DNA of 64,000 nucleotides, from the NCBI GenBank assembly GCA_015680685.1, contig MNCI01014407.1:753231-817230 (forward strand), given 5' to 3'. Positions 10,598-21,659 of this stretch are shown piece by piece. The position numbers and the translations under genes are program-made. This DNA comes from Gnetum montanum. Lineage: Eukaryota > Streptophyta > Gnetopsida > Gnetales > Gnetaceae. Below the pieces are notes generated by a model, which was given only the letters and a program-made list of their open reading frames with translations, ran no database searches and was not told the DNA's origin. Positions within the stretch are counted from its first letter, which is position 1. Each line of letters begins with the position of its first letter.

Positions 10598-13500
10598 TCA
10601 TCCTTTCTCCGATGTACTATGTGCATTGACCGTTCTAGATTCATGATAAAGTTTGGTCTGTTGCACATCGACTAGTATTCTCCTATCGAAGCATTTGTTT
10701 GAATTTTTTAGGAGTTTCCAACTTCCCCCAATTGATGTTTTTAGGTTTAGGGTTGGAAGTTGGCGACACTCTTGCTCTAGTGCATCTATGTTTTCTACGT
10801 GGGCGCAAGTTGGTCCCCCAGTTAGTTCCATGTATGTTGGTGAGTTGCTCTCTTGATTAGCTGTCAACCACTGGGTGTCTTCTTGTTGTGTGGTTGCTAC
10901 ATATAGGCATTTTTGTATGTTAATTTCTTGGGCACACCAGTTGCATGTAGGTAATGCTGAACATTCCTGTACATAATCACCCCCTATATCAATGTATGTG
11001 ATGCATAGAACTTTCTTCTTTTCGATCTTCCCAAAAATGTTTTCCTTAGATATTTCTAGGGAAAGATCATGGATTCTTAGGCATGCATTTATGGTACTTA
11101 GCCATGTCCTCCCCATTATTATTGGGGAGTCCCCTTTGTCATTATTTACTTGTATCACTAGGAAATCAGCTGGGAATGACCAATCACACACAGTGGTAAC
11201 GATGTCCTCCACCAGTCACAAGGGAACAGTGATGGACTAGTCAGCCAGCTCTAAGCGAATATTGCTCTTCTTTAGTGGAGGCAAGTTTTAGGCTTTATAC
11301 ATCTCTTGTGATATTAAGTTGACTTTGAAACCTGAGTCCAGAAGAGCTTTACATGGTTTATTATCAGCGACTTGGAGATAAATTAAAGGACTTCTAGGAT
11401 CAGAGAATTTCCTGGGAAGGTGGCCCTTCTTAATCTAGTCAGTAATGACATGTGTTAACATAACCGTGTATGTTGAGCTCTATTTTTCATTTGAAGGGAG
11501 CTTTGAAGCCTTATTTGATGGAGAAGGGTTCAGAGGCTCAACCGCTTGTGGTTGTGAGAGCTTGGTTGGACTGTTGGTTCTAAAGAAATATCTTCTCTTT
11601 GTACAGTTGTCAGAACCAGTAGTGGGTTGAAGGTTCACAGCTCTCGTAGCATTGCGTTGCTGTGGTTGAGTGGGGAGTTCCCCTTACATTGTTGGAGTGG
11701 ATGGTAATGGAGTTATCGGTGTGAGAGTTGCGGATGGGTTCGGAGGATGGTATGTCTGTGGGTTGTCTCTCCCAGGAAAAGGAGTCCTATAATACTCCTG
11801 AGCTTGGTAGTGACGTTGTGGTGTCATGTGGCCAACAGAGTCACCTAGGGAGATTGGCTACTGCACATAGTAGCCATATGGATCTGGTTGCTGGTAAGGG
11901 TATTGTTGCCTTGGTGGTGGCATCCACCACAACTGTGGGTATTGCCACTGCTAGTGTTTCTCAATAGGTTGTGGTGGAGTTCCACTTGGATAATACATTG
12001 ATGGTTGGTGGAACTGCCACGGGTTACCTTGGGGATAAGGTAACCGTTAGGGTGTTTGCCAATTGTTAATTTGTGGGTTAAGTGCATATACCCTAGACTT
12101 TTGTAGATGTGAGATTATTGGGCAACATCCCTTAGGATGGTTGTACTGGCATATCTCACATCCACCGTCATTGTCTGCATTAGAATCCACAACCTTTTTG
12201 GTGATAGCCATTTTATCCTTACCTTTGTTATGTGCATGGTCCATGTCCCTCTTTTTCTTTTTATCATAGTCACTACCTCGTTCCGTAGACTCCTCTATGA
12301 TTTTGAGAATGGTTTCAAATCTACTATCCAAGGAGTCCCACATTTGGTCTACCTTTGTTGACACTTCTGTTGTTAATTTTTGGAGTGCCAAGGTTTTCCT
12401 ATTTACCATCTCTTCGAGCGGTGATTCTTTCTCCTCCTCACAGAATCTCACTTCCCTTTTTTGGAGGAAGGATCATGGTTGTACTCTTTCGCACTTTCTC
12501 TCTTATGTAGCTCTCTTTCTTCCTTGGCTACTTGCTCCAACAATCTATGAACCTGATGGGACCTAAGCTTTGATAATCTTCCTTGGGCATATGTTCCAAG
12601 GGTTCTCCTAGTTTCATGCCTAAGTCCATCTACGAGATGGCGTAGTTGATCCTGCTACGCATAACCATGGCCTGGGCAACGATGTAACGATGCATAATAA
12701 CGGTCCATGGTAGCATCCAAGGGTTCGTGATTTCCTTGCTTCCATCCTTGGATTTGCTTTCGCAGGTTGGACACTCAGGAGTATGTTTGATATTTATCAT
12801 TAAATAGTTCTAGCATCATACTCCACCTGCAAAAGGATTCCGATTCTAAGGACCGATACTAGCTTTTTGTTTCTTTTACTAGTATCCTTGGGAACAACTT
12901 TACTTTTTGCCATTTGTTCTCAATGTTCTGCAAGGCGCATGTATCGTGAAATGCTTGTAAGTGGTTCTGAGGATCAGCATTGTATCCCCCTTCAAATCAT
13001 GGGATGTTATTCATGTCTAACCTCTTGATCCTACTATCTTTTTGGTGCCTTGTGGGAATTCTTACAGCCTCCATGATGTCTAACATGCTTCGGGTTGCAA
13101 GTAGGGGAGCTTCATGGTCATTTCATTCATAGCGTCTGTGATGTCTACGCGGTTGCCTACTCTCCCTTCTTCTATGCCATGATTCTCTAAAATTTCCTCA
13201 TCCTCGTTCCCAACTCTCTTGTCGAGGTTTCTCACTCTATTTACCCTTATCCTCACGGTTAGGTTCCTTATGACTGTGTCCTAATACTAAAGGAGGGGGT
13301 AAATGTGACAATGAAAGTGAAGAAGAAGGAGAACCATCGCCATGGCGATGTTTCCTACCTTCTCTTTGGTGGTCTCGGCCCCGATCGTAATTACGATCAG
13401 AATGCCCGCCCTTATCATGTGTTTATGTTCCCTTGTTGAACACTTGGTGTTTGTGGGGATTGGAACCAGGGTTGTGAACCATGGAGTGGAGGTTCTGATA

Positions 13501-14009
13501 CACCACCTCTTGACCATCATTAGGAGGGGGAACATCATTTGGTGGAGAACCTATTGAAATTGGTTCACAACCCTTAATTTCACTCAAGACATGCGGAGCG
13601 TTATGGGGCCATTTACCCTTTGAGGATGTATGATATCTCTCCTGTTGCAAGTCCCTTTGACGTTGCGCTTCTGTGGGATGGTAATCCCTTGTGTCATGGT
13701 CGCACGCAACATATTCTGCGTATAACTGTGACATGCCTATTCGTGCGAGAGCATGAAGGAGCATGTTGGGGACCAATCTATCTGGAGGCAACACTATGTT
13801 ACCCTCCAAGTCTCTCCAACATAGTTGTTCGTCTTGATGGAGAATAAAGGTAAAGTCAGGTACATACTTATCGTGATGAATATATACTACACAGAACTGT
13901 TGAGGAACTAGTGGATCTTGGTTACATGTGTTGTGCTACCGACTGTCTCTAGTGTTGTTCCTAGGTGGTGAAGTGCTTTTGTGCGAAGAAAAAAATATTT
14001 TTTGTCTTG
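10598..14009 (-). pseudogene. Element 1 gag-protease, decayed
   Basis: On the minus strand the gag homologue starts near 14009, where the expected ATG appears as ATA. The frame continues through an N-terminal part (MEGNIVLPPDRLVPNMLLHA), a gag core (FHDTCALQNIENKWQKVKLF, KYQTYS, QIQGWKQGNHEPLDA, CPGHGY), and a zinc-knuckle region CEICQYNHPKGCCP, with many stops and frame changes. The C-terminal frame at 10598-11212 carries the end of a retroviral-type aspartic protease (IIMGRTWLSTINACLRIHDL and LCITYIDIG). No reverse transcriptase follows. It is a close relative of the gag-protease of element 2. It is not functional. Confidence 0.85.
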
Positions 14010-14130
14010 TTCGGTGTGCTATTTACTGTTGTCCTATTCTTTTTTTTTGGATCAACCCTAAGGGTTTGTTCTAGCGTCCCAACGATATGAATGATTTCCT
14101 ATGTTCTATGTAGCGCACAAACAACAAAGT

Positions 14131-14147
14131 CCCCGACAATGGCGCCA
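14131..14147 (-). promoter_or_regulatory. Primer-binding site, tRNA-Asp type (element 1)
   Basis: Read on the minus strand this is TGGCGCCATTGTCGGGG, one base after the 5' LTR. It matches the complement of the plant tRNA-Asp(GUC) 3' end with two C-to-T type changes. Confidence 0.85.
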
Positions 14148-14765
14148 ATGATGAGTGGCGAGGTACCCCTACACTCAACCATACGAATACACACGTCTCA
14201 TGCGCGATTCGGTCGAACTCCAAGGACTAAGTGCTTACGTGCCTTACTGGAACACTTAATGTTAATCAATCGTTGTCTTCCCAAACTTACTTGTATTGTC
14301 ACAGTTGTATGGTTAAGTAAGCTTGAGGTATATGATTTTTGTGTCTTTTATCTTTTTAATGTCTTATGCTAATAGGGGAAGGTGAAGAGAACTAAGTAAC
14401 TAACTTTCATTAACTATTCACTAACTAAGTTCTAATTGTCCTAACACCAATATCCGTTCCCACTTGCTACACACACCCTGAACCAGTGCAATGCTACTAG
14501 GATTACCAAACACTATTCGTTACTAGGTTACCAAGCATTACACATGTGCTTGAAGCGGTCATACTGAGTGCACTTAACTAGGAGAGTCAAGGGTTGAGAG
14601 AGATTAATTATCTAGGAAAGCATTTAAACATTTAACAATAATTAATTCCTATTTAGCTTAGTCCACATGCTGCAAGGTTTATCAAAAAGTTCGTCTTTAT
14701 TGTCATACACAAATGTGTGCTTAGGTACAATTTGCTTGAATAAAGATCCGTTCACTTTAAGACTC

Positions 14766-15720
14766 TGATGAGTGGCGAGGTACCCCTACACTCAACCATA
14801 CAAATATGAGCGTTACACGTGCAATTCGGTCGAACTTTGTAGACAGACTAGTTGTGGCATCTAGACAATTAGCCTTAGGTCACAGTTCATTGTCTTCCCA
14901 CTTGGACTAGTATTGACTTTGTCACATATGGTTTAGTCTAGAGTGAGGTGTATGATGTGTTTCTAACCTAATGCTACTCCTGAAAGCAATGGAAGGTAAT
15001 ATTATCTAAACTAAGAGAGAGAGAGGGTGAGAGAGAATCTAACTAGCCTAAGTGCGATGAGCATCTGTTCCTCAATTAACCGTAAACATCTTGGACTTCG
15101 TGCACGACTACCACTGGGATTACCAAGCGCAAATCCTAGGTACACTACTGGGTTACCAAGTAGTCACACTTAAATGCTCGGAATTAAGTCACACTCATTC
15201 TACATTTAACAGGAGTTTAAGGGTGAGAGATATTAACTAAGAAAGCAGTAAATAACAATTAATTAAATAATTAATCTAAGTGAATGCTACAATGATGAAG
15301 TAATCTCATTCTTTATTTCTGGTCATGTGCGTGTCCAAGTACGTCACATTCGAAAAAAGGATGTTGTACAATTACAATCACCACACTGCGGGCATACACT
15401 GAGAGGAAAAGGGTTGAGAAAGAAATTAAACACTTAAACTAAGGACTAACTTACTAACTAACTTTCTCCCGGAACTGCCTGCCTCTTATTTATAGATGAG
15501 GAGACACACTCGAATAAAGGATGCCATACAATTACAATCACCACACTGCGAGCATACATTGAGAGGAAAAGGGTTGAGAAAGAAATTAAACACTTAAACT
15601 AAGGACTAACTTACTGACTAACTTTCTCCTGGAATTGTTTGCCTCTTATTTATAGATGAGGAGATAGGCTGCGATATCGCGGCGGACGGGATATCGCGGC
15701 CAGCAAAATACGACTCATGA
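14766..15720 (-). mobile_element. Solo LTR of the element 3 subfamily
   Basis: Begins TGATGAG, ends CTCATGA, with exact 5-bp duplication GACTC at 14761-14765 and 15721-15725. Its U5 part is the reverse complement of the element 3 LTR (for example 'agactagttgtggcatctag' against 'gtgccacaactagtcc'). No internal domain is present, as expected after recombination between two LTRs. An internal 160-bp duplication is listed separately. Confidence 0.9.
15345..15668. repeat. Internal tandem duplication of the solo-LTR promoter region
   Basis: About 15345-15505 and 15506-15668 are near-identical (shared 'acaattacaatcaccacact', 'cttatttatagatgagg'). Each copy includes a TATA box on the minus strand, so this LTR has two promoters in tandem. 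Confidence 0.85.
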
Positions 15721-15929
15721 GACTCCTATTGTGGGCACATGGAAATTATTCTAACTCTGGAATGGTAAAACTGCAAGAGTTTGGCTAAGGGTCTAAATCT
15801 AGATGCCTAAAATAGGGAAAGCCGCCTCTTATTTATAGACATTGCGGTATTGCAGGGGCAGAAGCAATATCTCGGATGCGATATCACATATGCGATATCA
15901 CATATGCAATATCGTGGCTCATCAGGTGG

Positions 15930-16330
15930 ATAACTCTTTAGCCATATAACTCTCAAATGAGCATGTCATTCAAAAGAGGTCCAAGCATGTGAACATCAAG
16001 TTCTATTTCATCAAGGAAGAAGTAAACACGACAAACATCTTGCCCAAGCATGTGCCAACTCAAGATTAATTGGATGATCTCTTAACCGAGTAACGTCAAG
16101 CTTTCAAGATTGATAATCTTTTGAGGACAATTGGGATAGTCAAGATCGTAGAAGTAAGAGACCCACAAACCTCGAACTTCACCATCCTCATACATTGCAC
16201 ACTAAAGGAGGGTGTGCTAGAGAGAGCATTGCTAAAAATGGCAAAAGGGACCAAAGAGGCTTCAATCCTCTTTCTCTTTCATTTTTACATTCTTGCAAAC
16301 ATGGTTTTCTCAAGTGAGGAATGAATCTCT
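15930..16330 (+). pseudogene. Ty1/Copia pol relic, right part, with polypurine tract and LTR start
   Basis: The frame resumes the Copia RNase H end: VDNSLAI, then RSKHVNIKFYFIKEEVNTTN, then LPKHVPTQD and LDDLLTE. This matches the family's DNKSAI, RSKHIDI-FI-E and ADILTK motifs. A purine-rich 'actaaaggaggg' at 16201-16212 is followed by TGTGCTAG, a plausible 3' LTR start. The LTR end could not be fixed. Together with 7190-7817 it reconstructs one element split by element 1. Confidence 0.75.
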
Positions 16331-17756
16331 TCCATGGTTCATTTTCTGAAGTTCTCTAATGGGTAATTGCATATGAATTTTTACATGTTCTTACACTAAT
16401 TTTCACATTCTCACTTATTTTACATCATTATTCTTAAAATTTGAAGTTCTTTCATGTTTCTCTCATGAATTGCATGTTCTCTCAATGCTTAGAATGAAAT
16501 TTGAAGCATAGAATTGAAACATTTTTTTTAGGGTTTGAAGAATTGTAAAGTTGTAGTGAAGAATTACCTTTCTCCCTTGACTTATTGCCTCTAATTTGAA
16601 AGGATTCACTCCCCTAAGCATCTCTAACAAGTTTTCCATCCTAAATGGGTTCATATTCAATGTTTTGTTCATATATGAAGTTAGGGTTTAACCCTATTTG
16701 TTTATTTTAAGCTCCACATGTGTGTGTTGAGCAAGAATCAAACATTGGTTGCTTTCCAAGAAGATATGAAATCTCCAAGTTGTCTTGCATGTTTTATGAT
16801 CCATTTTCAAGTAATTTGGTGTGTTTCATCTACACTTATGTTATAAATGCCTTTCAAGACTGAAAACTATGATAGATTCGATGTTTCTCATTCAATTGAA
16901 GATCTGAACCTGTAGACCTAAGTTCTAAATCTCAACCTAAGAACTCACAGCAATAAATTTGGCGTAAACCCACCAAAATCTGTCAAATAGCGAGTCTACT
17001 CCCAAGTTGAAGGGCCCTTCTAGCACTGAAGTCACGGTACTTTCATTTTTCCAAAGAATGCTGCCCGTATTACCATCCGACACTGTCCAAATCACAATTG
17101 CTCATTTGTTGCGAGAATCACTATTGCCCAATCAGCTGCGAGAACCAGTTTTCCAGTATCTCATAAAAACAAATACAATGAAGAAAGGCCCTGAAAGTTC
17201 CAGAAGCTCTGGAACTTCCAAAACTGTGTATGCAATTGTAAGATCTGGACAGCGAACTATAAGATCGAACCGTACACTTGTTAATACCAAAAATTATGGT
17301 CTTCTATCAAGCCAAGAGCTTTTAGACGGAAACTTATCCTGTTCAATCCTTTACGATCTTAATTTTTTACTGGATAGTAATCTCCGGCAGCGGGCAGTAG
17401 CGGCTGGTAAGCTTTCTCCGCAACATCCGTATGAAAATATAGACACATAAGCCACTATTTAGACGAAGCTGTTCCATATGCGCTAATGCAATTTCATCAG
17501 CCTCATATTTGATATAATCCATGAAGATAACAACATCGTCCTACTTACTGGAATGAAAACAGTAGACTTCAATGCACAAATTTATAAAGCTTTGTCTGCT
17601 ACTTCCGGGCAAAGTCTCAGAAATATTCCAATCCGTCCAGATGTAACTTGGGGAATGTACAGCATTGGCTCTGCTTTGAACACGTAGCCAGATAACGGGT
17701 ACCGGCTTAACCATTGCAGATTTTGTTTTGGGATAAAATGCCCTTCTATTAAATAC
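16331..17756. other. No gene confidently seen; probable Copia LTR then unknown DNA
   Basis: The first part is probably the rest of the Copia 3' LTR. A 147-codon frame at 17007-17450 shows no motif I know and starts without supporting context. A short near-palindrome at 17193-17218 contains a heat-shock-element pattern (GAAagTTCcaGAA). Confidence 0.4.
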
Positions 17757-17866
17757 ATTCTGCATTCATACCATTCAACTTCGACGAAAAGAAACAAACA
17801 GGTGTCATTTTCTTTTACATTCTGCATTCATACCATTCAACTTCAACGGAAAGAACAAACAGGTGT
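17757..17866. repeat. Two-copy tandem duplication (~60 bp) that preserves an empty insertion site
   Basis: The unit 'attctgcattcataccattc' plus 'aacttc' and 'aacaaacaggtgt' occurs twice. The first copy runs on into 'cattttctttta', which in the second copy is found only after the insertion, at 19742. Confidence 0.9.
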
Positions 17867-19736
17867 TGTAACAACGTTGCCCCGACGTTGCCCGGCACCC
17901 CAAGGAATTCACAAAGATCAAATAGATCTGGGGCAAAAGACCTGGGGAATACGCCTCAAACAAGCAAGCATCTCACAAGTGCAAGTAGAAGAGAACCAAG
18001 CAACCAAGTATACACACAACCTTGTAGACCACATCGGTGGAAGGAGAAACAATGCATCTACAAGGGAAGGTGCCTCACCCCCAGATCCCTCACAATCTGG
18101 TACAAGGTGTGGCATGGCACCGCACCAAAACTATCCANNNNNNNNNNNNNNNNNNNNNNNNNNNNNNNNNNNNNNNNNNNNNNNNNNNNNNNNNNNNNNN
18201 NNNNNNNNNNNNNNNNNNNNNNNNNNNNNNNNNNNNNNNNNNNNNNNNNNNNNNNNNNNNNNNNNNNNNNNNNNNNNNNNNNNNNNNNNNNNNNNNNNNN
18301 NNNNNNNNNNNNNNNNNNNNNNNNNNNNNNNNNNNNNNNNNNNNNNNNNNNNNNNNNNNNNNNNNNNNNNNNNNNNNNNNNNNNNNNNNNNNNNNNNNNN
18401 NNNNNNNNNNNNNNNNNNNNNNNNNNNNNNNNNNNNNNNNNNNNNNNNNNNNNNNNNNNNNNNNNNNNNNNNNNNNNNNNNNNNNNNNNNNNNNNNNNNN
18501 NNNNNNNNNNNNNNNNNNNNNNNNNNNNNNNNNNNNNNNNNNNNNNNNNNNNNNNNNNNNNNNNNNNNNNNNNNNNNNNNNNNNNNNNNNNNNNNNNNNN
18601 NNNNNNNNNNNNNNNNNNNNNNNNNNNNNNNNNNNNNNNNNNNNNNNNNNNNNNNNNNNNNNNNNNNNNNNNNNNNNNNNNNNNNNNNNNNNNNNNNNNN
18701 NNNNNNNNNNNNNNNNNNNNNNNNNNNNNNNNNNNNNNNNNNNNNNNNNNNNNNNNNNNNNNNNNNNNNNNNNNNNNNNNNNNNNNNNNNNNNNNNNNNN
18801 NNNNNNNNNNNNNNNNNNNNNNNNNNNNNNNNNNNNNNNNNNNNNNNNNNNNNNNNNNNNNNNNNNNNNNNNNNNNNNNNNNNNNNNNNNNNNNNNNNNN
18901 NNNNNNNNNNNNNNNNNNNNNNNNNNNNNNNNNNNNNNNNNNNNNNNNNNNNNNNNNNNNNNNNNNNNNNNNNNNNNNNNNNNNNNAACTTTGAGCTTGA
19001 CCCTGCCGTCTGCAGACACCAGCATCGCATGCCTTAATCCATCATTCATCATTCCCTAGTATTCCAACAAGAGAGAGAAGATCCAAAAATCTATTTGGAA
19101 ACTTCATGAAGAGGCTACATACAACAAGCCCCAACTTTCAGGAACACCTCTTGTGATTGTCCAACATCGAGAATGCCTGCTCGAATGTTAGAACAAGGGA
19201 GGGTCAATTGGGCAACCAACCCCATGACAATCCTCCATCACCTGTCTCATATCAGCTATAAGCACATCATCGAATGCAACCATAATATCCCATTCATGGA
19301 GAAGGGTCACCCACATTTTCCACATGCAAGCCATCCTTCCCACACCAAGTTATGGGACAAGCACCATTTTCTGAACACCAGGTCTAGGAACAAGATAGAG
19401 TCACCTCTGAGAGTAACCAAATCATGAATTCTCCGAGGAACATCAACGTTCTCAGAATTTACATTTCCCCACTATATCAAGAATGACTGCCAGTCTCACG
19501 ATCAACACCTTTCAGCAGATTTTTGCACTTGAAGGAAGGATCCTCTTTGGGAGGTTTCTTCCATAGGTAAGTATCACAACCCTCATACGTGCCCAAGTAG
19601 TCAATATCCCCATTCGAACCAAGCCGGGGTGGGTTTTATAACACTTGAGAGCCACCCGAGGGCGCCTCAGAGTGTTCCATGGCCCCCGAACCATGGGGAG
19701 AGCCCAAGAGAACCACCACTTGGGACATCTCTCACA
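17867..19736. mobile_element. LTR-like insertion (solo LTR or short element), contains a gap
   Basis: Starts TGTAACAACG, ends CATCTCTCACA, and is bounded by an exact 5-bp duplication GGTGT (17862-17866 and 19737-19741). The TG...CA ends and 5-bp duplication are typical of LTR retroelements. No coding domain is seen in the sequenced part. 849 of 1870 positions are N, so an internal region cannot be excluded. Confidence 0.75.
18138..18986. other. Assembly gap (849 N)
   Basis: Run of N. Frames drawn through it are meaningless. Confidence 1.
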
Positions 19737-19741
19737 GGTGT

Positions 19742-20445
19742 CATTTTCTTTTATCTGGTCTTTTAAAAGAAACACTGATTTCAAAGAAACACTGATTTCA
19801 TTTAGAGTTATGGTAAAGTCCTTATTTCTCACAAGGATGTAGACCGCCTGGGCAATCTCGGTTCCAGCCTTAACACAGCTACTTGGCTTTCACTAAGCAT
19901 ATTTTACATAAAACATAAGAACCAGATTTGAATGTGTTTTTATTTCGCTGTCAAGACACCAACCCAATGATTCACTGCACTTTGTGGCTACTGCTGGTGC
20001 ACCAGAGCCAATAAATCTGACCTTAGCCATGAAGTGTGGACATGGAGCTTGATCTGACCTGAACCATGAATTGACGTCATAAAGGAATGCTTTTTATCTC
20101 GTCAGACAGATTTTGGAAGATCCGTAGATGAGCAAAAGCTGGAGAAAAACACGAATTTTTTAAAGCCACAATACAGACAATTTCCATGGATCCAACAACC
20201 ATACCTTTTTAAAAACATGGTAACCAACGCCATGTGCATGAGTCTGACCAGGGCTGCATTCTATGACAGAAATAGATCGCTCACTGAAGACTGCAGCAGT
20301 CCATGATAGGCATAGGTCACTGCAGTTTGTGAAAATCTAGACACTACAATGGTACCAACTACTGCTATAAAACCTCGGGTTTGCGAAAAACAGGGAAAAA
20401 GATTTCAGTCCTTTTTGTGGGTTGTGGGGGATTTGGCATTTAAAG
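19742..20445. other. Upstream region of MATE copy C; no gene
   Basis: The part just before 20446 resembles the region before copy A ('tttgtgaaaatcta', 'gtgggttgtggg'), so the duplication included the promoter-proximal DNA. A short exact repeat 'aaagaaacactgatttca' is doubled at about 19768-19800. Confidence 0.55.
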
Positions 20446-20973
20446 ATGCAAGAAGGACCACCACATGCAGTGGATTCTGTGGAGGAGTCCCTGTTGCACG
20501 GAGTAGTAGGAGATGAAGATGATAGAGAGAATGTGAATTGCAGTTGGCCTGTTGTCAGAGATGAGATGAAAAAACAGCTTCACATGGCACTGCCCATGAT
20601 TGGCATGAACATGTTCCAGAGCTCTCTGTAGCTTGTTTCCATCAGGATTGTGGGTCATCTCAGTGAGCTTTCTCTTTCTGGTATTTCTGTGGCCTCTTCC
20701 TTCTGCACAGTCACCGGCTTCAGTTTCATGGTATGCTTAAACTTCATTGCCTGCCTTTGGCCGGCCAATTTTACTATGATCTTGCTGTGCTTGACATTGT
20801 TTTGTGTTGACAAAATGGGTGAAGGAAGATAAATGATTAAATTCGGACACCAATGGTAAGGTACTCAACCGTCCGCATTAAGCTGTCAACAAGGCATGTT
20901 TAACTGTCCTCAGAATAATTAAGTGATTAATGACTTTTTAATATTCAGTAATTATCAGTTATTTTAGGACCAT

Positions 20974-21100
20974 CATTGGTGTGATGGTAGCTTGGTAAGA
21001 TACTTGTTTCTCAAGTCTTAAGACCTGGTTCAAACTTGAAAGAGGTTAGGCTTTTGCTCATCCACCAACCGGCCAACACGCTACTGTGAGATAAGCATGG
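20974..21100 (+). repeat. SINE-like repeat in MATE intron 1 (family 2)
   Basis: A Pol III A-box-like 'gatggtagcttggtaagata' is followed about 40 bp later by B-box-like 'ggttcaaacttg'. Downstream blocks ('gaggttaggcttttgctcat') recur at about 560 and 42810. Confidence 0.5.
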
Positions 21101-21659
21101 ATCCTCTAGATAATGATCCTTTATGATAACTGTCACCTGTAAGGCAGAAGATTGTACTATGATAACTTTTTCATATATGGCTGACCATCTTTAAGCCATA
21201 TTCCTTTAAGATATATTTTTATGGTGTTGCTAGAGCAAAGCCACATGCCCTACCTAAGAAATTGATTAAGAAATTGATTAGAGCATAGGCAGGACACAGA
21301 TGAATATATTATGAGATTGCAGAGAAAACAGAAATAAAATAAAATGGAATGATATGCATGCAGTATTTTTGTTGTAAATCCTATATTGTGGGTTGCATTT
21401 TTGCTTCTGTCAAGTAGCTTTGTGGTGCAACACTCTTGTCTAGTGGGTCCCACCTACCCCCTTGTGCTACCAACCCCATGTTTCCTTGGCTTTAAGAAAG
21501 AAAAGAAAAAACCAAAAAACACTCTTGGGTAAATGCTTTTTCTTACCACTTGATACGTTTGGATGAAGCTTGACAAAGAGCTTTTTTACTGAGCAGAATT
21601 CAATTTCAGCTCCTTTTAGGCCATTTCATTGTAACTTAATTATTGCAGAAGACTGAATA

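Larger units (their letters stand above)
7823..15924 (-). mobile_element. Element 1: gag-protease LTR retrotransposon, Ty3/Gypsy, Athila/Tat-like
   Basis: The element starts TGATGAG and ends CTCATCA and is bounded by an exact 5-bp duplication, GGTGG (7818-7822 and 15925-15929). It lies on the minus strand: 3' LTR 7823-8612, 5' LTR from 15924 down to 14149, primer site at 14131-14147, then gag-protease relics. No reverse transcriptase, RNase H or integrase sequence is present between protease and 3' LTR. The left LTR (790 bp) and the right LTR (about 816 bp without its inserted solo LTR) differ at roughly a tenth of positions in the U5 part I compared, so it is an old insertion. It splits a Copia relic. 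Confidence 0.93.
14149..15924 (-). repeat. Element 1 5' LTR, interrupted by a solo LTR
   Basis: LTR sequence matching 7823-8612 runs 14149-14765 and resumes at 15726. The gap is the solo LTR at 14766-15720 plus its duplicated GACTC. Removing them leaves about 816 bp. Confidence 0.9.

Noticed and set aside
10598-14009. Envelope-like ORF in the Athila/Tat-like elements
   Set aside because: No transmembrane or env-like frame was seen downstream of the protease or integrase in any element.
17802-19059. Long open frames on both strands of up to 411 codons
   Set aside because: They run through the 849-N gap; the open length is an artefact.
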